Below are positions 25,675 through 34,749 of a stretch of DNA of 64,000 nt, piece after piece; position 1 is the first letter of the stretch, and each line of letters begins with the position of its first letter. The position numbers and the translations under genes were made by a program. Source of the DNA: a bacterium YEK0313 (GTDB lineage: Bacteria; Pseudomonadota; Alphaproteobacteria; Rhizobiales; Phreatobacteraceae); NCBI GenBank assembly GCA_000751295.2, contig CCMO02000001.1, forward strand, positions 4,802,615 through 4,866,614, read 5' to 3'. Below the pieces are notes generated by a model. The model made no database searches. It had not been told where the DNA came from and saw only the letters and a list, made by a program, of their open reading frames with translations.

Positions 25675-26430
25675 TTAGAGGAGCGCGCCGACGCCGCCGG
25701 CGAGCAGCACCGCCCCGACCGCGAAGGTCAGGGCGTAGATCAGCGCGTAAAAGGCACCGGTCGGCATGCGCCGGACCAGCCAGATGCCGGCCATGTTGGA
25801 GAGGATGGCCACGGGAAACAGCGCCAGCGCCGTGCCGAGATTGGCCGTCGTCATCTGGCCGAGCGCAATGAACGGCGCCACCTTGACGAGATTGACCGCC
25901 GCGAAGAACAGGGCCGCGGTGCCGACGAAGACGTCGCGGCTGAGCCCGCGCGGCATGGCATACATGTTGAACGGCGGACCGCCGACATGAATCACGAAGC
26001 TGGTGTAGCCGGAGATCCAGCCGAGCACGGTCGCCGACAGCGCATTGTTCGGCCGCGGGGCCGGCGTCATGGCGGCCGGCCGCAGCCAGCGCTCGAGGCA
26101 GAAGATGACCGCGATCAGCCCGACGATGATGCGGATGACCGGCTCGGAGACGACCGAGGCGAAGGCATAGCCGGTCGCGATGCCGGCGAGCGCGCCGGGC
26201 GCGAGATAGGCCAGGACCTTGCCGTCCCAGGTCTTGCGATAGCTCCAGACGGTCACGACGTCCTGAACCATCAGCACCGGCAGGACGATGGCCGCCGCGG
26301 TGGTCGGCGCGATCACCAGCGACAGGAGCGGCATCGACAGGATGGCGACACCGGAAAAGCCGCCCTTGGACAAGCCATAGAGCGTCACGGCCGGCACGGC
26401 CGCGGCATAGAAGGTCGGGTCGGTGATCAT
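25675..26430 (-). CDS. TauE/SafE-family (sulfite exporter) permease
   Basis: The 251-residue membrane protein has about eight helices and the TauE/SafE repeat pattern: FYAAAVPAVTLYGLSKGGFS near the start, then LSLVIAPTTAAAIVLPVLMV, and the second repeat NALSATVLGWISGYTSFVIH followed by VGGPPFNMYAM. TauE/SafE proteins move sulfite, sulfoacetate or other organic anions. No sulfonate genes flank it, so the substrate is open. It follows cheR on the same strand by 78 bases but is probably unrelated to chemotaxis. Confidence 0.9.
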   Translation of the reverse strand: MITDPTFYAAAVPAVTLYGLSKGGFSGVAILSMPLLSLVIAPTTAAAIVLPVLMVQDVVTVWSYRKTWDGKVLAYLAPGALAGIATGYAFASVVSEPVIRIIVGLIAVIFCLERWLRPAAMTPAPRPNNALSATVLGWISGYTSFVIHVGGPPFNMYAMPRGLSRDVFVGTAALFFAAVNLVKVAPFIALGQMTTANLGTALALFPVAILSNMAGIWLVRRMPTGAFYALIYALTFAVGAVLLAGGVGALL

Positions 26431-26508
26431 CGCCGTTCGGTAGCCGGAGCCGCGGTTGCGGACAAGGCTTACGAGCCATGCGCGACGCGGGCGCGCGCGA
26501 AGGCGGCG

Positions 26509-27408
26509 TCAGGCGAGCCCGGTGCGCGGCGCAAGCGCGCCCGATACCGCCATGGCTCGTGCCGGCGCGGCCGCAGCCGGGCGCGGTGCCACGGCGGCGC
26601 CGGCCGGGACATAGAGCCCGCGCCGGTCGGTGACCGGCTTGTAGGCGTCGGTCAGCCCGACCACCGTTTCCGCCGCGCCGAGCAGGAGGTAGCCGTCCGG
26701 CGCCGTCTGCCTGGCTGCCCGGTTGAGCACGCCGACCTTGGTCGGCTGGTCGAAATAGATCAGCACGTTGCGGCAGTAGATGATGTCGAACTGGCCGAGG
26801 GCGGAGAAATCGTTGAGCAGGTTGAGCGGCCGGTACTGCACCATGGCGCGGATCTCCGGCGCGATGGTCCACTGATCGCCGTTCTGCGTGAAATATTTGA
26901 GCAGCATCTGGATCGGCAGGCCGCGCTGCACCTCGAACTGGGTGTAGATGCCGGCCCTGGCGCGCTCCAGCACCTCGTTCGACAGGTCGGTGCCGATGAT
27001 CTCGATGCGCCAGCCGGCGACCGCCGGCCCCATCTCCTTCAGCATCATGGCCAGCGAATAGGGCTCCTGCCCGGTCGAGGCGGCTGCGCACCAGATGCGG
27101 ATATGCCGCTTCGCCGCGCGCGCGGCGAGCAGCGCCGGCATCATCACGTCGCGGAAATGGTCGAACGGCGTCTTGTCGCGAAAGAAGAAGCTCTCGTTCG
27201 TGGTCATCGCCTCGGTGACCCGGGCGGCGAGACGCTCCGAGCCCGGCGCCTTGAGCTTCACGACGATCTCGCTGATGCCGGCAAGCCCCTCCTTGCGGGC
27301 GATCGGCATCAGCCGGCTCTCGATCAGATATTGCTTGTCGTTGGACAGCATGAGCCCGGAGCGGGTTTTCAGGAAGCCGCGCAGATAGTCGTAGTCGAGC
27401 GGTGTCAC
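26509..27408 (-). CDS. cheR: Chemotaxis protein methyltransferase CheR
   Basis: The 299-residue enzyme has the N-terminal CheR helical domain (FLKTRSGLMLSNDKQYLIES) and the SAM-binding domain (IRIWCAAASTGQEPYSLAMM; IEIIGTDLSNEVLERARAGI; FDIIYCRNVLIYFDQPTK). It methylates glutamates on chemoreceptors. The GTG start at 27408 overlaps the cheB stop (GTGA) and is preceded by CAGGAG, so it is translationally coupled to cheB. An Ala/Pro-rich tail of about 25 residues follows the domain. Length is normal. Confidence 0.95.
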   Translation of the reverse strand: MTPLDYDYLRGFLKTRSGLMLSNDKQYLIESRLMPIARKEGLAGISEIVVKLKAPGSERLAARVTEAMTTNESFFFRDKTPFDHFRDVMMPALLAARAAKRHIRIWCAAASTGQEPYSLAMMLKEMGPAVAGWRIEIIGTDLSNEVLERARAGIYTQFEVQRGLPIQMLLKYFTQNGDQWTIAPEIRAMVQYRPLNLLNDFSALGQFDIIYCRNVLIYFDQPTKVGVLNRAARQTAPDGYLLLGAAETVVGLTDAYKPVTDRRGLYVPAGAAVAPRPAAAAPARAMAVSGALAPRTGLA

Positions 27409-28585
27409 GACCGGTCTCCTGAGAACAGGCGTACAATCTTGGCTGCGATCTGGTCGACCGGCAGCACGGCGGCGGCATGACCGGCCATGGCGACCGCCCC
27501 GGGCATGCCCCAGACGACGGAGGAGGCCTCGTCCTGGGCGATCACATTGCCGCCCGCGGCCACGACGTCGCCGGCACCGTGCGAGCCGTCCGAGCCCATG
27601 CCGGTCAGCACGCAGGCGAGCACCGCACCGCCCCAGACCTGTGCCGCGGACTTGAACAGCGGATCGACCGCCGGCTTGCAGAAATTGATCGGAGGCCCGT
27701 CGTCCAGCTGGACCGCCGGCGTCGCGCCGACACGCTTGACCAGCATGTGGCGGCCGCCGGGAGCGACGTAGATATGGCCGGCCTGCACCGGTTCGCCGTC
27801 CTTGGCCTCGGTGGCCGGGCGCCCCGTGGCCTTGGCCGTGTGTTCGGCGAGAATGGTGGTGAAGGTCGGCGGCATGTGCTGGGTGATCAGCACCGGCACG
27901 CGCTCGAGGATGGGCTGAAGGCCGCGCAGCACCGTGGTCAGCGCCTGCGGCCCGCCGGTCGAGGCGCCGATCACCAGCACCTTGGGCAGCATGGCCTGGA
28001 AGGCCCGCGTCTTGAACACGTGCGGCGCATGGGCGTGAGGCACGATCGAGGGCGCAGCGACGCGCGCCGGCGCCGCCGCGGTCTGCGCCCTCGATCGTGC
28101 CTCACGCCCATGCGCGCGGGCAGCCGGTGCCGGCGGCCGAGCGCGCGGATCTTGTCGATCAGCTCGCGGCGGAAGGCCGGCGAGGTGGTGACGCCGGCAT
28201 TCGATTCCGGTTTCGGCACATAGTCGGCCGCGCCCAGCGACAGGCATTTCAGCGAGATCTCGGCGCTGCGGCGGGTCAGCGTCGAGGCCATGACGACGAC
28301 CAGGTCACGCTTCGCCGCGATCATCAGCGGCAGCGCGGTCAGGCCGTCCATGTCGGGCATCTCGATGTCGAGCACCACCACGTCAGGGGCCTGCCGCGTG
28401 ATGTCGGCTACCGCCTCGCGCGCCGAGCGATGGGCGGCGACCAGCGTCATGTCCGGCTCGTCCGATATCCAGCGTCCGACCAGCCCGCGCACGACCACGG
28501 CGTCGTCGACCAGCATGACCTTGATCGGTTCGGCCTGGGCCGCGGCGCCTGCCGCCGGCGCGCCGGTCGTGGACGCGAAACTCAT
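27405..28585 (-). pseudogene. cheB: CheB methylesterase, receiver and catalytic domains in different frames
   Basis: From the ATG at 28585 a receiver domain reads PIKVMLVDDAVVVRGLVGRW and VVVLDIEMPDMDGLTA (phospho-acceptor Asp), to ELIDKIRALG. Around 28118-28145 the sequence must shift by minus 1 to enter the Pro/Ala linker and methylesterase domain. That domain has VLVIGASTGGPQAL, TQHMPPTFTTILAEHT, VAPGGRHMLVKR and CVLTGMGSDGSHGA, so the Ser-His-Asp triad is intact. One missing base explains it. A perfect 33-bp inverted repeat lies in the linker just after the shift. Without the shift the receiver frame runs on to about 27971 as nonsense. Sequencing error is likely but a real lesion cannot be excluded. 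Confidence 0.88.
28025..28115. repeat. Perfect 33-bp inverted repeat inside the cheB linker
   Basis: The arms 28025-28057 and 28083-28115 are exact reverse complements over all 33 bases, with a 25-base G/C-rich loop. Pairing stops abruptly at both ends. The downstream arm (in cheB sense) encodes the plausible linker APSIVPHAHAP; the upstream arm is its inverted copy. Chance origin in coding DNA is very unlikely. Confidence 0.95.
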
Positions 28586-28647
28586 GCACAGCCACTCGCG
28601 CTGGAGGGAATTGGAGGACGCGGGCCGATCGCCGCGCCGGACGAGGC

Positions 28648-29013
28648 TCAGATCAGGCCGACCTCGGCGAACTTCGCCTCGACGATGTCCTTGTCGAACG
28701 GCTTCATGATGTATTCGTCGGCACCCGCATGCATGGCGCGCGCAATGTGGGCGACGTCGTTCTCGGTGGTGCAGAACACCACTTTCGGCTCGCCGCCGCC
28801 GGGCAGCTTGCGCAGCTCGCGCAGGAACTCGTAGCCGTCCATGACCGGCATGTTCCAGTCGAGCAGGATGGCGCCGGGCATGGCGCGCCGGCAGACCTCC
28901 AGCGCCTTCTGGCCGTCCTCGGCCTCCTCGATGGTGAAGCCGAGCCCTTCCAGGATGCGGCGGGCGACCTTGCGGATGACGGAGCTATCGTCGACCACGA
29001 GACAGGTTTTCAT
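28648..29013 (-). CDS. cheY: CheY-like chemotaxis response regulator
   Basis: This 121-residue single-domain receiver (MKTCLVVDDSSVIRKVARRI) has phospho-acceptor Asp52 in AILLDWNMPVMDG, the conserved Thr in VVFCTTENDVAHI and Lys in EYIMKPFDKDIV. It would carry the signal from CheA to the flagellar motor or act as a phosphate sink. The ATG at 29013 is chosen because the receiver begins there. It lies between cheW and cheB on the same strand with 25- and 62-base gaps. Confidence 0.93.
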   Translation of the reverse strand: MKTCLVVDDSSVIRKVARRILEGLGFTIEEAEDGQKALEVCRRAMPGAILLDWNMPVMDGYEFLRELRKLPGGGEPKVVFCTTENDVAHIARAMHAGADEYIMKPFDKDIVEAKFAEVGLI

Positions 29014-29038
29014 CACACGGGATCCTGACTGTTGAAGG

Positions 29039-29500
29039 TTAGGCCGCCAGGGCCTCGCCACCCGTGGCGAGCACGGCGTCGACGTCGAGAATGACCATGA
29101 GCTGGCCGTCGAGCCGGTGCACGCCGGCCGACACGCGCGTCCAGCGTGCGTCGAGATTGATCGGGTTCTGCTCGCGGCTGTCGGGCGAGAGCTTCAGCAC
29201 CTCGCCGACCGTGTCGATCAGGAGGCCATAGCTTTCGCCCTTGGATTCGATGCCGACCGCCATGGGCGGCCGGGCTTCGCCGACCTGCGCCATGCCGAGG
29301 CGCACGCGCATGTCGATGGCGGTGACGATGCGGCCGCGCAGGTTCAGGACCCCGGCGATCTCCGGGCTCGCCAGCGGCACGCGGGTGATCCGGTCGGGCA
29401 TGAACACGTCCTGCACCCGCGAGATCGGCAGGCCGAACAGCTGGCCGCCGATCAGCACGGTCACATATTCGGTGACGTCATCGGTCGTGGTGGTCTGCAC
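29039..29500 (-). CDS. cheW: Chemotaxis coupling protein CheW
   Basis: The 153-residue SH3-like adaptor has the CheW pattern: YVTVLIGGQLFGLPISRVQD, ITRVPLASPEIAGVLNLRGR and IVTAIDMRVRLGM. It bridges chemoreceptors and CheA. A GTG start at 29500 is used, 12 bases after the cheA stop, so the two are very likely cotranscribed. A C-terminal tail (LDVDAVLATGGEALAA) is ordinary. Confidence 0.95.
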   Translation of the reverse strand: MQTTTTDDVTEYVTVLIGGQLFGLPISRVQDVFMPDRITRVPLASPEIAGVLNLRGRIVTAIDMRVRLGMAQVGEARPPMAVGIESKGESYGLLIDTVGEVLKLSPDSREQNPINLDARWTRVSAGVHRLDGQLMVILDVDAVLATGGEALAA

Positions 29501-29512
29501 GGGTCAGGTCCT

Positions 29513-32197
29513 TCAGGCGGCGTGGGCGTAGTCGAAAGCCGTTTCCTTCAGGGCCGCGATCAGGCCCTGCCGGTCGAACTTGGCGACATAGTCGTGGAAG
29601 CCGGAGAGCCGGGCGCGCTCGATCGACGCCGGATTGGTCATCGACGAGAGCGCGATGATCGGGATGTCGCGGAAGCGCGCATCAGCGCGCAGCGCCTCGG
29701 CGAACTCGAAGCCGTTCATCTCGGGCATCTCGATATCGGAGACGACGACGTCGTACTGGCCGCGCTTCATCAGCTCGAGCGCCTCGGCACCGGCTGCCGC
29801 GGTCGTGACGTCATAGCCGGCGGCCTTCAGCACCGGAGTGAGCATGTTGCGGAAGAACGGCGAGTCGTCGACGAACAGCAGGCGCTTGGTCAGCGCCTCC
29901 ACGCGCATTTCCTTGCGCTTGAACCAGTCCTCGAAGGCGAGCGGCAGATAGTGGCCGATGTCGAGGATCTCGGTCGCCTGGCCCTTGATGACGGCCGAGC
30001 CGAGCAGGCCCGGCACGTCGGAGGCGACCTGGATGTCGAGCGCGTCCTCGACGATGTCGACGATCTCGTCGACCACGAGGCCCATCGAACGTCCGGCATC
30101 GGAAAAGACCAGCAGCGGCTGGGCGCCTTCCGCCCGGACCTGGACGGTGCCGTTGACCGGGATCAGCGGCATCAGCGCGCCACGGTATTGGACGAGATGG
30201 CGCCCGTGCGAGGTTTCGATCTTGTCGACGCCGACCTCTTCGAGCCGGGTCACCAGCGACAGCGGCACCGCCTTCGGTTCCGGCGTGCCGGCCCGGAACA
30301 CCAGCATGGAAATGAGCTTGGCCTCGCCGGCGCGGCGGCTGTCGCCTTCCTCCTGATCGGCCGAGGCGGAGACGTCGCTGCCGAGCGCCGCGGCGATGCC
30401 GTTCGGATCGATGATCATGATCACCGAGCCGTCGCCGAGGATGGTCGTGCCGGAGAACATGCCGATATGCCGGAGCTTGGTCGACATCGGCTTCACGACG
30501 ATCTCCTCGGTATGGAAGACCTGGTCCACGACGATGCCGAAGGTCTGGCTGCCGACCTGGGTGACGACGATGAAACCGTTCTCCTCGTTGAGCGGCTGGC
30601 CGTCCTGGATGCCGAGCAGCTGCTTGAGGTGGATCAGCGGCAGGAGCTTGTTGCGCAGCCGGAGCACCGGCGTGTCCTTGATGCGCTCGATCCGATGCTC
30701 GGAATTCTGCTGCGCGCGCACCAGTTCGATCACCGAGAGCTGCGGGATGGCGAAGCGGTCGCCCGCGCTTTCCACGATCAGCGCCGAGACGATGGCGAGC
30801 GTCAGCGGGATCTTGATGGTGACGGTGGTGCCTTCGCCCTGGACCGACTTCAGATCGATCGTGCCGCCGATCTGGTCGATATTGGTGCGCACCACGTCCA
30901 TGCCGACGCCACGGCCGGAAACCGAGGTGACCGCGGCGGCGGTGGAGAAGCCGGGCGCGAAGATGAATTTGTGGATCTGCGCTTCGGTGAGCTTGTCGAG
31001 CTCGGCTTCCGTGGTGATGCCGCTCGACAGCGCCTTCTTCTTGATCCGCTCGGTGTTGAGGCCGCGCCCGTCATCCGCGATGGCGATGACGATATGGCCG
31101 CCCTCATGATAGGCGGCGAGCCGGATCGTGCCCTTTTCGGGCTTGCCGGCGAGGCGCCGCTCCTCGGTGCTTTCCAGGCCATGATCGGCCGAATTGCGCA
31201 CCATATGGGTGAGCGGATCCTTGATCAGGTCCAGGACCTGCCGGTCGAGCTCCGTCTCCGCGCCATGCATTTCGAGCTCGATCTGCTTGTTGAGCTCGTT
31301 GCCGAGGTCGCGGACGATGCGCGGCAGCTTCTGCCAGGCATTGCCGATCGGCTGCATGCGGGTCTTCATGACGCCGTCCTGCAGCTCGGCCGTCACGTTG
31401 GACAGGCGCTGCAGCGGCACCTTGAATTCGGAATCCTCGTGCCGGCGAACGATTTCCAGCAGCTGGTTGCGGGTCAGCACCAGCTCGGAGACCATGGTCA
31501 TGAGCTGTTCGAGGGTGTCGACATTGACCCGCAGGGTCTGGCCGCCCTTGAGCGCTTCGGCCTTGTCCTCGTCTTCGCCGCCGGCGCTGGGATTGCGGGC
31601 GGCCGCCTTGCGCCCATCGGCCTTGGCCGGTTTGGCGGCTTCCGCCGCGGGCGCCGCGGGAGGCGGCGGAGGCGCGGCGACGACTTCGCTGGCGGTCTCG
31701 CGGAAGGCGCGCTCCAGCTCGTCGAGCGAGACCTCGCCCGGACGCAGCGGCCGCTCCAGGGTCTGCGGCGCGAGCATGCCGACGGTCACTTTCGGCATCT
31801 CCTCGGCGACAGGCGCGACGCCCGCCGCGGCCGAGGTCGCCTCGAGCTGGGTGATCAGGTCGCCGTCGTCGCCGTCCGGTTCGCTGCCGATGCCTTCGAG
31901 CTCGGCCAGGATCTCCTTCAGCCGGTCGATGGTGAACAGGATCAGCGTGACGCCATCGCCGGTGACCGGCGAGCCGTCGCGATATTTGCCCATCAGCGTC
32001 TCGGCGGCATGCGCCAGCGCCTCGAGGCGCGGCAGGCCGAGGAAGCCGCAGGTGCCCTTGATGGTGTGAACCAGCCGGAAGATATTGCCGAGAATGCTGG
32101 CGTTGTTCGGGTCCTGCTCGAAGCGGACGAGCTCGACATCGACGACATCGAGACTTTCCGAAGTCTCGGTCAGGAATTCACGCAGCAGGTCATCCAT
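29513..32197 (-). CDS. cheA: Hybrid chemotaxis histidine kinase CheA with C-terminal receiver
   Basis: The 894-residue protein has an HPt domain with His44 (FRLVHTIKGTCGFLGLPRLE), a Pro/Ala linker, a dimerisation domain (LMTMVSELVLTRNQLLEIVR), and the ATPase (MVRNSADHGLE, ADDGRGLN, VSGRGVGMDVV). Two CheW-like segments follow, at about 500-630 (DRFAIPQLSVIELVRAQQN) and about 640-760. A receiver domain (about 770-894) ends the protein: LLFVDDSPFFRNML, VVVSDIEMPEMNGF. This hybrid CheA-REC form occurs in alphaproteobacteria. The ATG at 32197 is chosen because the HPt starts there (MDDLLREFLTETSESLDVVD). Confidence 0.95.
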   Translation of the reverse strand: MDDLLREFLTETSESLDVVDVELVRFEQDPNNASILGNIFRLVHTIKGTCGFLGLPRLEALAHAAETLMGKYRDGSPVTGDGVTLILFTIDRLKEILAELEGIGSEPDGDDGDLITQLEATSAAAGVAPVAEEMPKVTVGMLAPQTLERPLRPGEVSLDELERAFRETASEVVAAPPPPPAAPAAEAAKPAKADGRKAAARNPSAGGEDEDKAEALKGGQTLRVNVDTLEQLMTMVSELVLTRNQLLEIVRRHEDSEFKVPLQRLSNVTAELQDGVMKTRMQPIGNAWQKLPRIVRDLGNELNKQIELEMHGAETELDRQVLDLIKDPLTHMVRNSADHGLESTEERRLAGKPEKGTIRLAAYHEGGHIVIAIADDGRGLNTERIKKKALSSGITTEAELDKLTEAQIHKFIFAPGFSTAAAVTSVSGRGVGMDVVRTNIDQIGGTIDLKSVQGEGTTVTIKIPLTLAIVSALIVESAGDRFAIPQLSVIELVRAQQNSEHRIERIKDTPVLRLRNKLLPLIHLKQLLGIQDGQPLNEENGFIVVTQVGSQTFGIVVDQVFHTEEIVVKPMSTKLRHIGMFSGTTILGDGSVIMIIDPNGIAAALGSDVSASADQEEGDSRRAGEAKLISMLVFRAGTPEPKAVPLSLVTRLEEVGVDKIETSHGRHLVQYRGALMPLIPVNGTVQVRAEGAQPLLVFSDAGRSMGLVVDEIVDIVEDALDIQVASDVPGLLGSAVIKGQATEILDIGHYLPLAFEDWFKRKEMRVEALTKRLLFVDDSPFFRNMLTPVLKAAGYDVTTAAAGAEALELMKRGQYDVVVSDIEMPEMNGFEFAEALRADARFRDIPIIALSSMTNPASIERARLSGFHDYVAKFDRQGLIAALKETAFDYAHAA

Positions 32198-32379
32198 GTC
32201 GACGCGCCCGAACAAAAGGAAACTAGCGGATCGACGACACGATCCCCCCGGTGACCAAATGTCGGGCAAAAGGGTTAAATCTTGTTGAAGTTGAACCCGT
32301 CCGAATTGCTCGTTCTGCGAGCGAAACAACTTATTTTTGAAAGCCTTGCCGGCGCTGGAAAACGGCCGGGCCGGCCGTC

Positions 32380-33039
32380 TCAGGCGCCGCGCAGGACGAC
32401 CTTGTCGTCGACCTTCTCGATGGTCACCGACACGCCCGCGGCGCGGGCGAGCAGGCCGGTGTAATAGGGCTGGATGGCATGGGCGTCGATCGTGCCCTGC
32501 TCGTTGCCGGGAATGCCCGCGACGAGTTCGACGGCATGCGGCGGGATGCGCGCATTGAGGCCCGTGACGGTGACGAGGAAGCCGGTTCCGTCGCCCTCGC
32601 CGATCGTCTCGACCCGGATCACGCCGCCGCGCGGGATCGCCGCAGCGCCCAGCATCAAAAGGTTGAGCAGCAGCTTCACCCGGTTCTTCGGCAGATAGGC
32701 CGCCGGCACCTGCCAGTCGACGCTGGTGCGCTCGTCATTGAAAAAATTGGCCGCCACCGCCTGGGCGTCGCGCGTGTCGATGGCCGAGCCGGCCGAGCCG
32801 GCCGCGCCAAAGGCGATGCGGCAGAACTGCAGCCGCGCCGAGGCGGTCTTGGCGCTCTTGCGGATCAGGTCGAGTGCGAGCTCGGCGGTCGCCTCGTCCG
32901 CCCCGTCCTCCATCAGCTCCAGCCCGTTGACGATGGCGCCGACCGGCGAGATCACGTCATGGCAGACGCGGCTCGCGAGGAGAGCGGCAAGGTCGAGACC
33001 GTCCAGGCTGACGGGCGAGCGGGGCGTATCGGACATCAT
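32380..33039 (-). CDS. chpT: Histidine phosphotransferase ChpT
   Basis: The 219-residue protein has the ChpT dimerisation helix with phospho-accepting His27: LASRVCHDVISPVGAIVNGLELMED. It also has a degenerate ATPase-like lobe (NRVKLLLNLLMLGAAAIPRG) without ATP-binding motifs. ChpT passes phosphate from CckA to CtrA and CpdR. It is co-directional with cheA (182 bases downstream) and with trcR upstream. In this window it is 15 kb from ctrA. The start is a tandem ATG at 33039/33036. The assignment is firm by size, histidine motif and context. Confidence 0.93.
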   Translation of the reverse strand: MMSDTPRSPVSLDGLDLAALLASRVCHDVISPVGAIVNGLELMEDGADEATAELALDLIRKSAKTASARLQFCRIAFGAAGSAGSAIDTRDAQAVAANFFNDERTSVDWQVPAAYLPKNRVKLLLNLLMLGAAAIPRGGVIRVETIGEGDGTGFLVTVTGLNARIPPHAVELVAGIPGNEQGTIDAHAIQPYYTGLLARAAGVSVTIEKVDDKVVLRGA

Positions 33040-33152
33040 TCATCTCCGGCAAGGCGAATCGGGACGGCCCCGCCGGGCGCGGGGCGCCCCCGGCGTACAA
33101 CGTCGTGGGCCCGGCGGGAAGGGCGCGGTTGCCGCCCTCCACCGGACCGGGC

Positions 33153-33854
33153 TCACTCCTCGTCGGTATCCTCGCGCGTCGGCTTCAGATTGGCGAAGAC
33201 CTTGGCGGCGTCGTAGCGCTCCTCGCGCTTCGGCGCCTCGGGACGCTCGAACGGGTCGTATTTGGGCGGCGCCTGGGTGGTCTGGTCGGCCGGCAGCAGG
33301 GTCTGCTCGGCGACCGTCTCGACCGGCCCGCGCTCCTTGGCAGCGCGGTTGACCTCGAAATCGAGATCGATCTGCGAGCACAGGCCGAGCGTCACCGGAT
33401 CCATCGGCGTCAGCGTCTGCGAGTTCCAGTGCGTGCGGTCGCGGATCGCCGCGATCGTCGGCTTGGTGGTGCCGACGAGGCGCATCACGGCGGCGTCCTT
33501 CAGCTCCGGATGGTTGCGCACCAGCCAGAGGATGGCGTTCGGCCGGTCCTGGCGGCGCGACACCGGGGTGTAGCGCGGCCCCTTCTTGCCCTTGACCTCG
33601 GGCAGCTTGACCTTCGGCGGCGCGAGCTTCAGCCGGTAGGCCGGATCCTTCTCGGCCTTGGCGATCTCCTCGCGGGTGAGCTGGCCGGTAATGATCGGGT
33701 CGGCGCCCTTGATGCCCTGGGCGGCCTCGCCGTCGGCGATCGCCTTCACCTCGAGCGGGTGCAGCGTGCAGAAGGCGGCAATCTGGTCAAAGGACAGGGC
33801 GGTATTGTCGACGAGCCACACGGCGGTGGCCTTGGGCATCAGCAACTGGGTCAT
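33153..33854 (-). CDS. trcR: Cell-cycle transcriptional regulator TrcR (DUF1013)
   Basis: The 233-residue protein matches DUF1013: MTQLLMPKATAVWLVDNTAL, SFDQIAAFCTLHPLEVKAIA, and PNAILWLVRNHPELKDAAVM followed by LVGTTKPTIAAIRDRTHWNS. The last two resemble a helix-turn-helix. TrcR in Caulobacter associates with RNA polymerase and regulates ctrA and other cell-cycle genes. It is conserved and usually essential in alphaproteobacteria. Here it is 113 bases upstream of chpT on the same strand. The C-terminal 60 residues are charged and probably disordered. Confidence 0.9.
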   Translation of the reverse strand: MTQLLMPKATAVWLVDNTALSFDQIAAFCTLHPLEVKAIADGEAAQGIKGADPIITGQLTREEIAKAEKDPAYRLKLAPPKVKLPEVKGKKGPRYTPVSRRQDRPNAILWLVRNHPELKDAAVMRLVGTTKPTIAAIRDRTHWNSQTLTPMDPVTLGLCSQIDLDFEVNRAAKERGPVETVAEQTLLPADQTTQAPPKYDPFERPEAPKREERYDAAKVFANLKPTREDTDEE

Positions 33855-34221
33855 GGCAAGCCTCGTTCTTCGTCGATCGCGGGCTGACCGATCCCGTGCC
33901 CTGGCCGGGGGGCCTGGGCCGAGGCGGCTGCCTCATAACGATCGCAGGATCGGGAAATCACTTCGCGATATAGCGCTTGACCGGCCCGGACGCAAACCTG
34001 CAGTTGGACCAGGACATGACGCGGCGGGTCGGCGAGGGCCCCTCCACGGCCCCTGCCCCAGCGCGGAAAAGACGCCGCGAAGTCAGCAAATCAGGCGGTT
34101 TTGACATGGACAAGGCTTCCTGATTCTGATATCGGCCTTGCTCTCTCGAGCAGCGGCAACGTTGCGCGGCAATCCCTGTCGTGCCAACCGCCCTATCAGT
34201 CAGGTTTGAAGGAACACCGGC
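33855..34221. other. Divergent promoter region, trcR / rpsU
   Basis: A 367-base stretch without a gene. It must hold promoters for both directions. TTGACA at 34101-34106 is an exact -35-type hexamer on the plus strand. No obvious match was found for the trcR direction. Confidence 0.5.
34101..34130 (+). promoter_or_regulatory. Putative sigma-70-type promoter for rpsU
   Basis: TTGACA (34101-34106) is followed after 18 bases by TCTGAT (34125-34130), 92 bases before the rpsU start. The -35 match is perfect and the -10 is weak, which is common in alphaproteobacteria. Confidence 0.45.
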
Positions 34222-34464
34222 GTGCAGGTTCTCGTTCGCGACAACAATGTCGATCAGGCGCTCAAGGCTTTGAAGAAGAAGATGCAGCGCGAAGGCATCT
34301 TCCGGGAAATGAAGCTGCGCGGCCACTACGAGAAGCCGTCGGAGAAGAAGGCGCGTGAGAAGGCCGAGGCCGTGCGCCGTGCCCGCAAGCTGGCCCGCAA
34401 GCGCGCCCAGCGTGAAGGCCTGATCCCGGCCAAGCCCGTCAAGGCCAAGGTCGGCGCCCGCTGA
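34222..34464 (+). CDS. rpsU: 30S ribosomal protein S21
   Basis: The 80-residue protein (MQVLVRDNNVDQALKALKKK ... REGIFREMKLRGHYEKPSEK, then an Arg/Lys-rich helix) is a standard alphaproteobacterial bS21. It helps base-pair the mRNA Shine-Dalgarno during initiation. It uses GTG as start, with GAAGGA at 34208-34213. The C-terminal extension KPVKAKVGAR is typical of the order. Codon use favours highly expressed codons. Confidence 0.96.
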   Translation: MQVLVRDNNVDQALKALKKKMQREGIFREMKLRGHYEKPSEKKAREKAEAVRRARKLARKRAQREGLIPAKPVKAKVGAR

Positions 34465-34497
34465 CATCTTTTACAAGCCGATGCCGTAATTTTGACA

Positions 34498-34525
34498 GGC
34501 CCGCAACGAAACCTTCGTGCGGGCC
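34498..34525 (+). terminator. Hairpin after rpsU, probable terminator
   Basis: GGCCCGCA (34498-34505) pairs perfectly with 34518-34525, with a further CGA/TCG pairing inside. Only a weak T-rich tail (GTGTTCATTTC) follows. Confidence 0.6.
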
Positions 34526-34749
34526 GTGTTCATTTCGGGCGCACGGCTTTCGCTTCCCGTGGCATGTGGACGCGTAGATTGTCGGCGACGTGAAGTTCGA
34601 TCCGCATCGCGAATGCCGGTTCGTTTCCAACCTCGGCGGTCCGCCATCAGGCGCAGGCGCCGGAACCGAACCTGGGTTGCGGCAAGACAACACGCCGGTC
34701 ATAGCCTGATAAAGGGCGTGCCGACCGCGATTCGAAGGGGACGATAGGG

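Noticed and set aside
29117..32254. 1,045-residue frame antisense to cheA
   Set aside because: Composition is a reverse-strand mirror of cheA codons and has no family motif.
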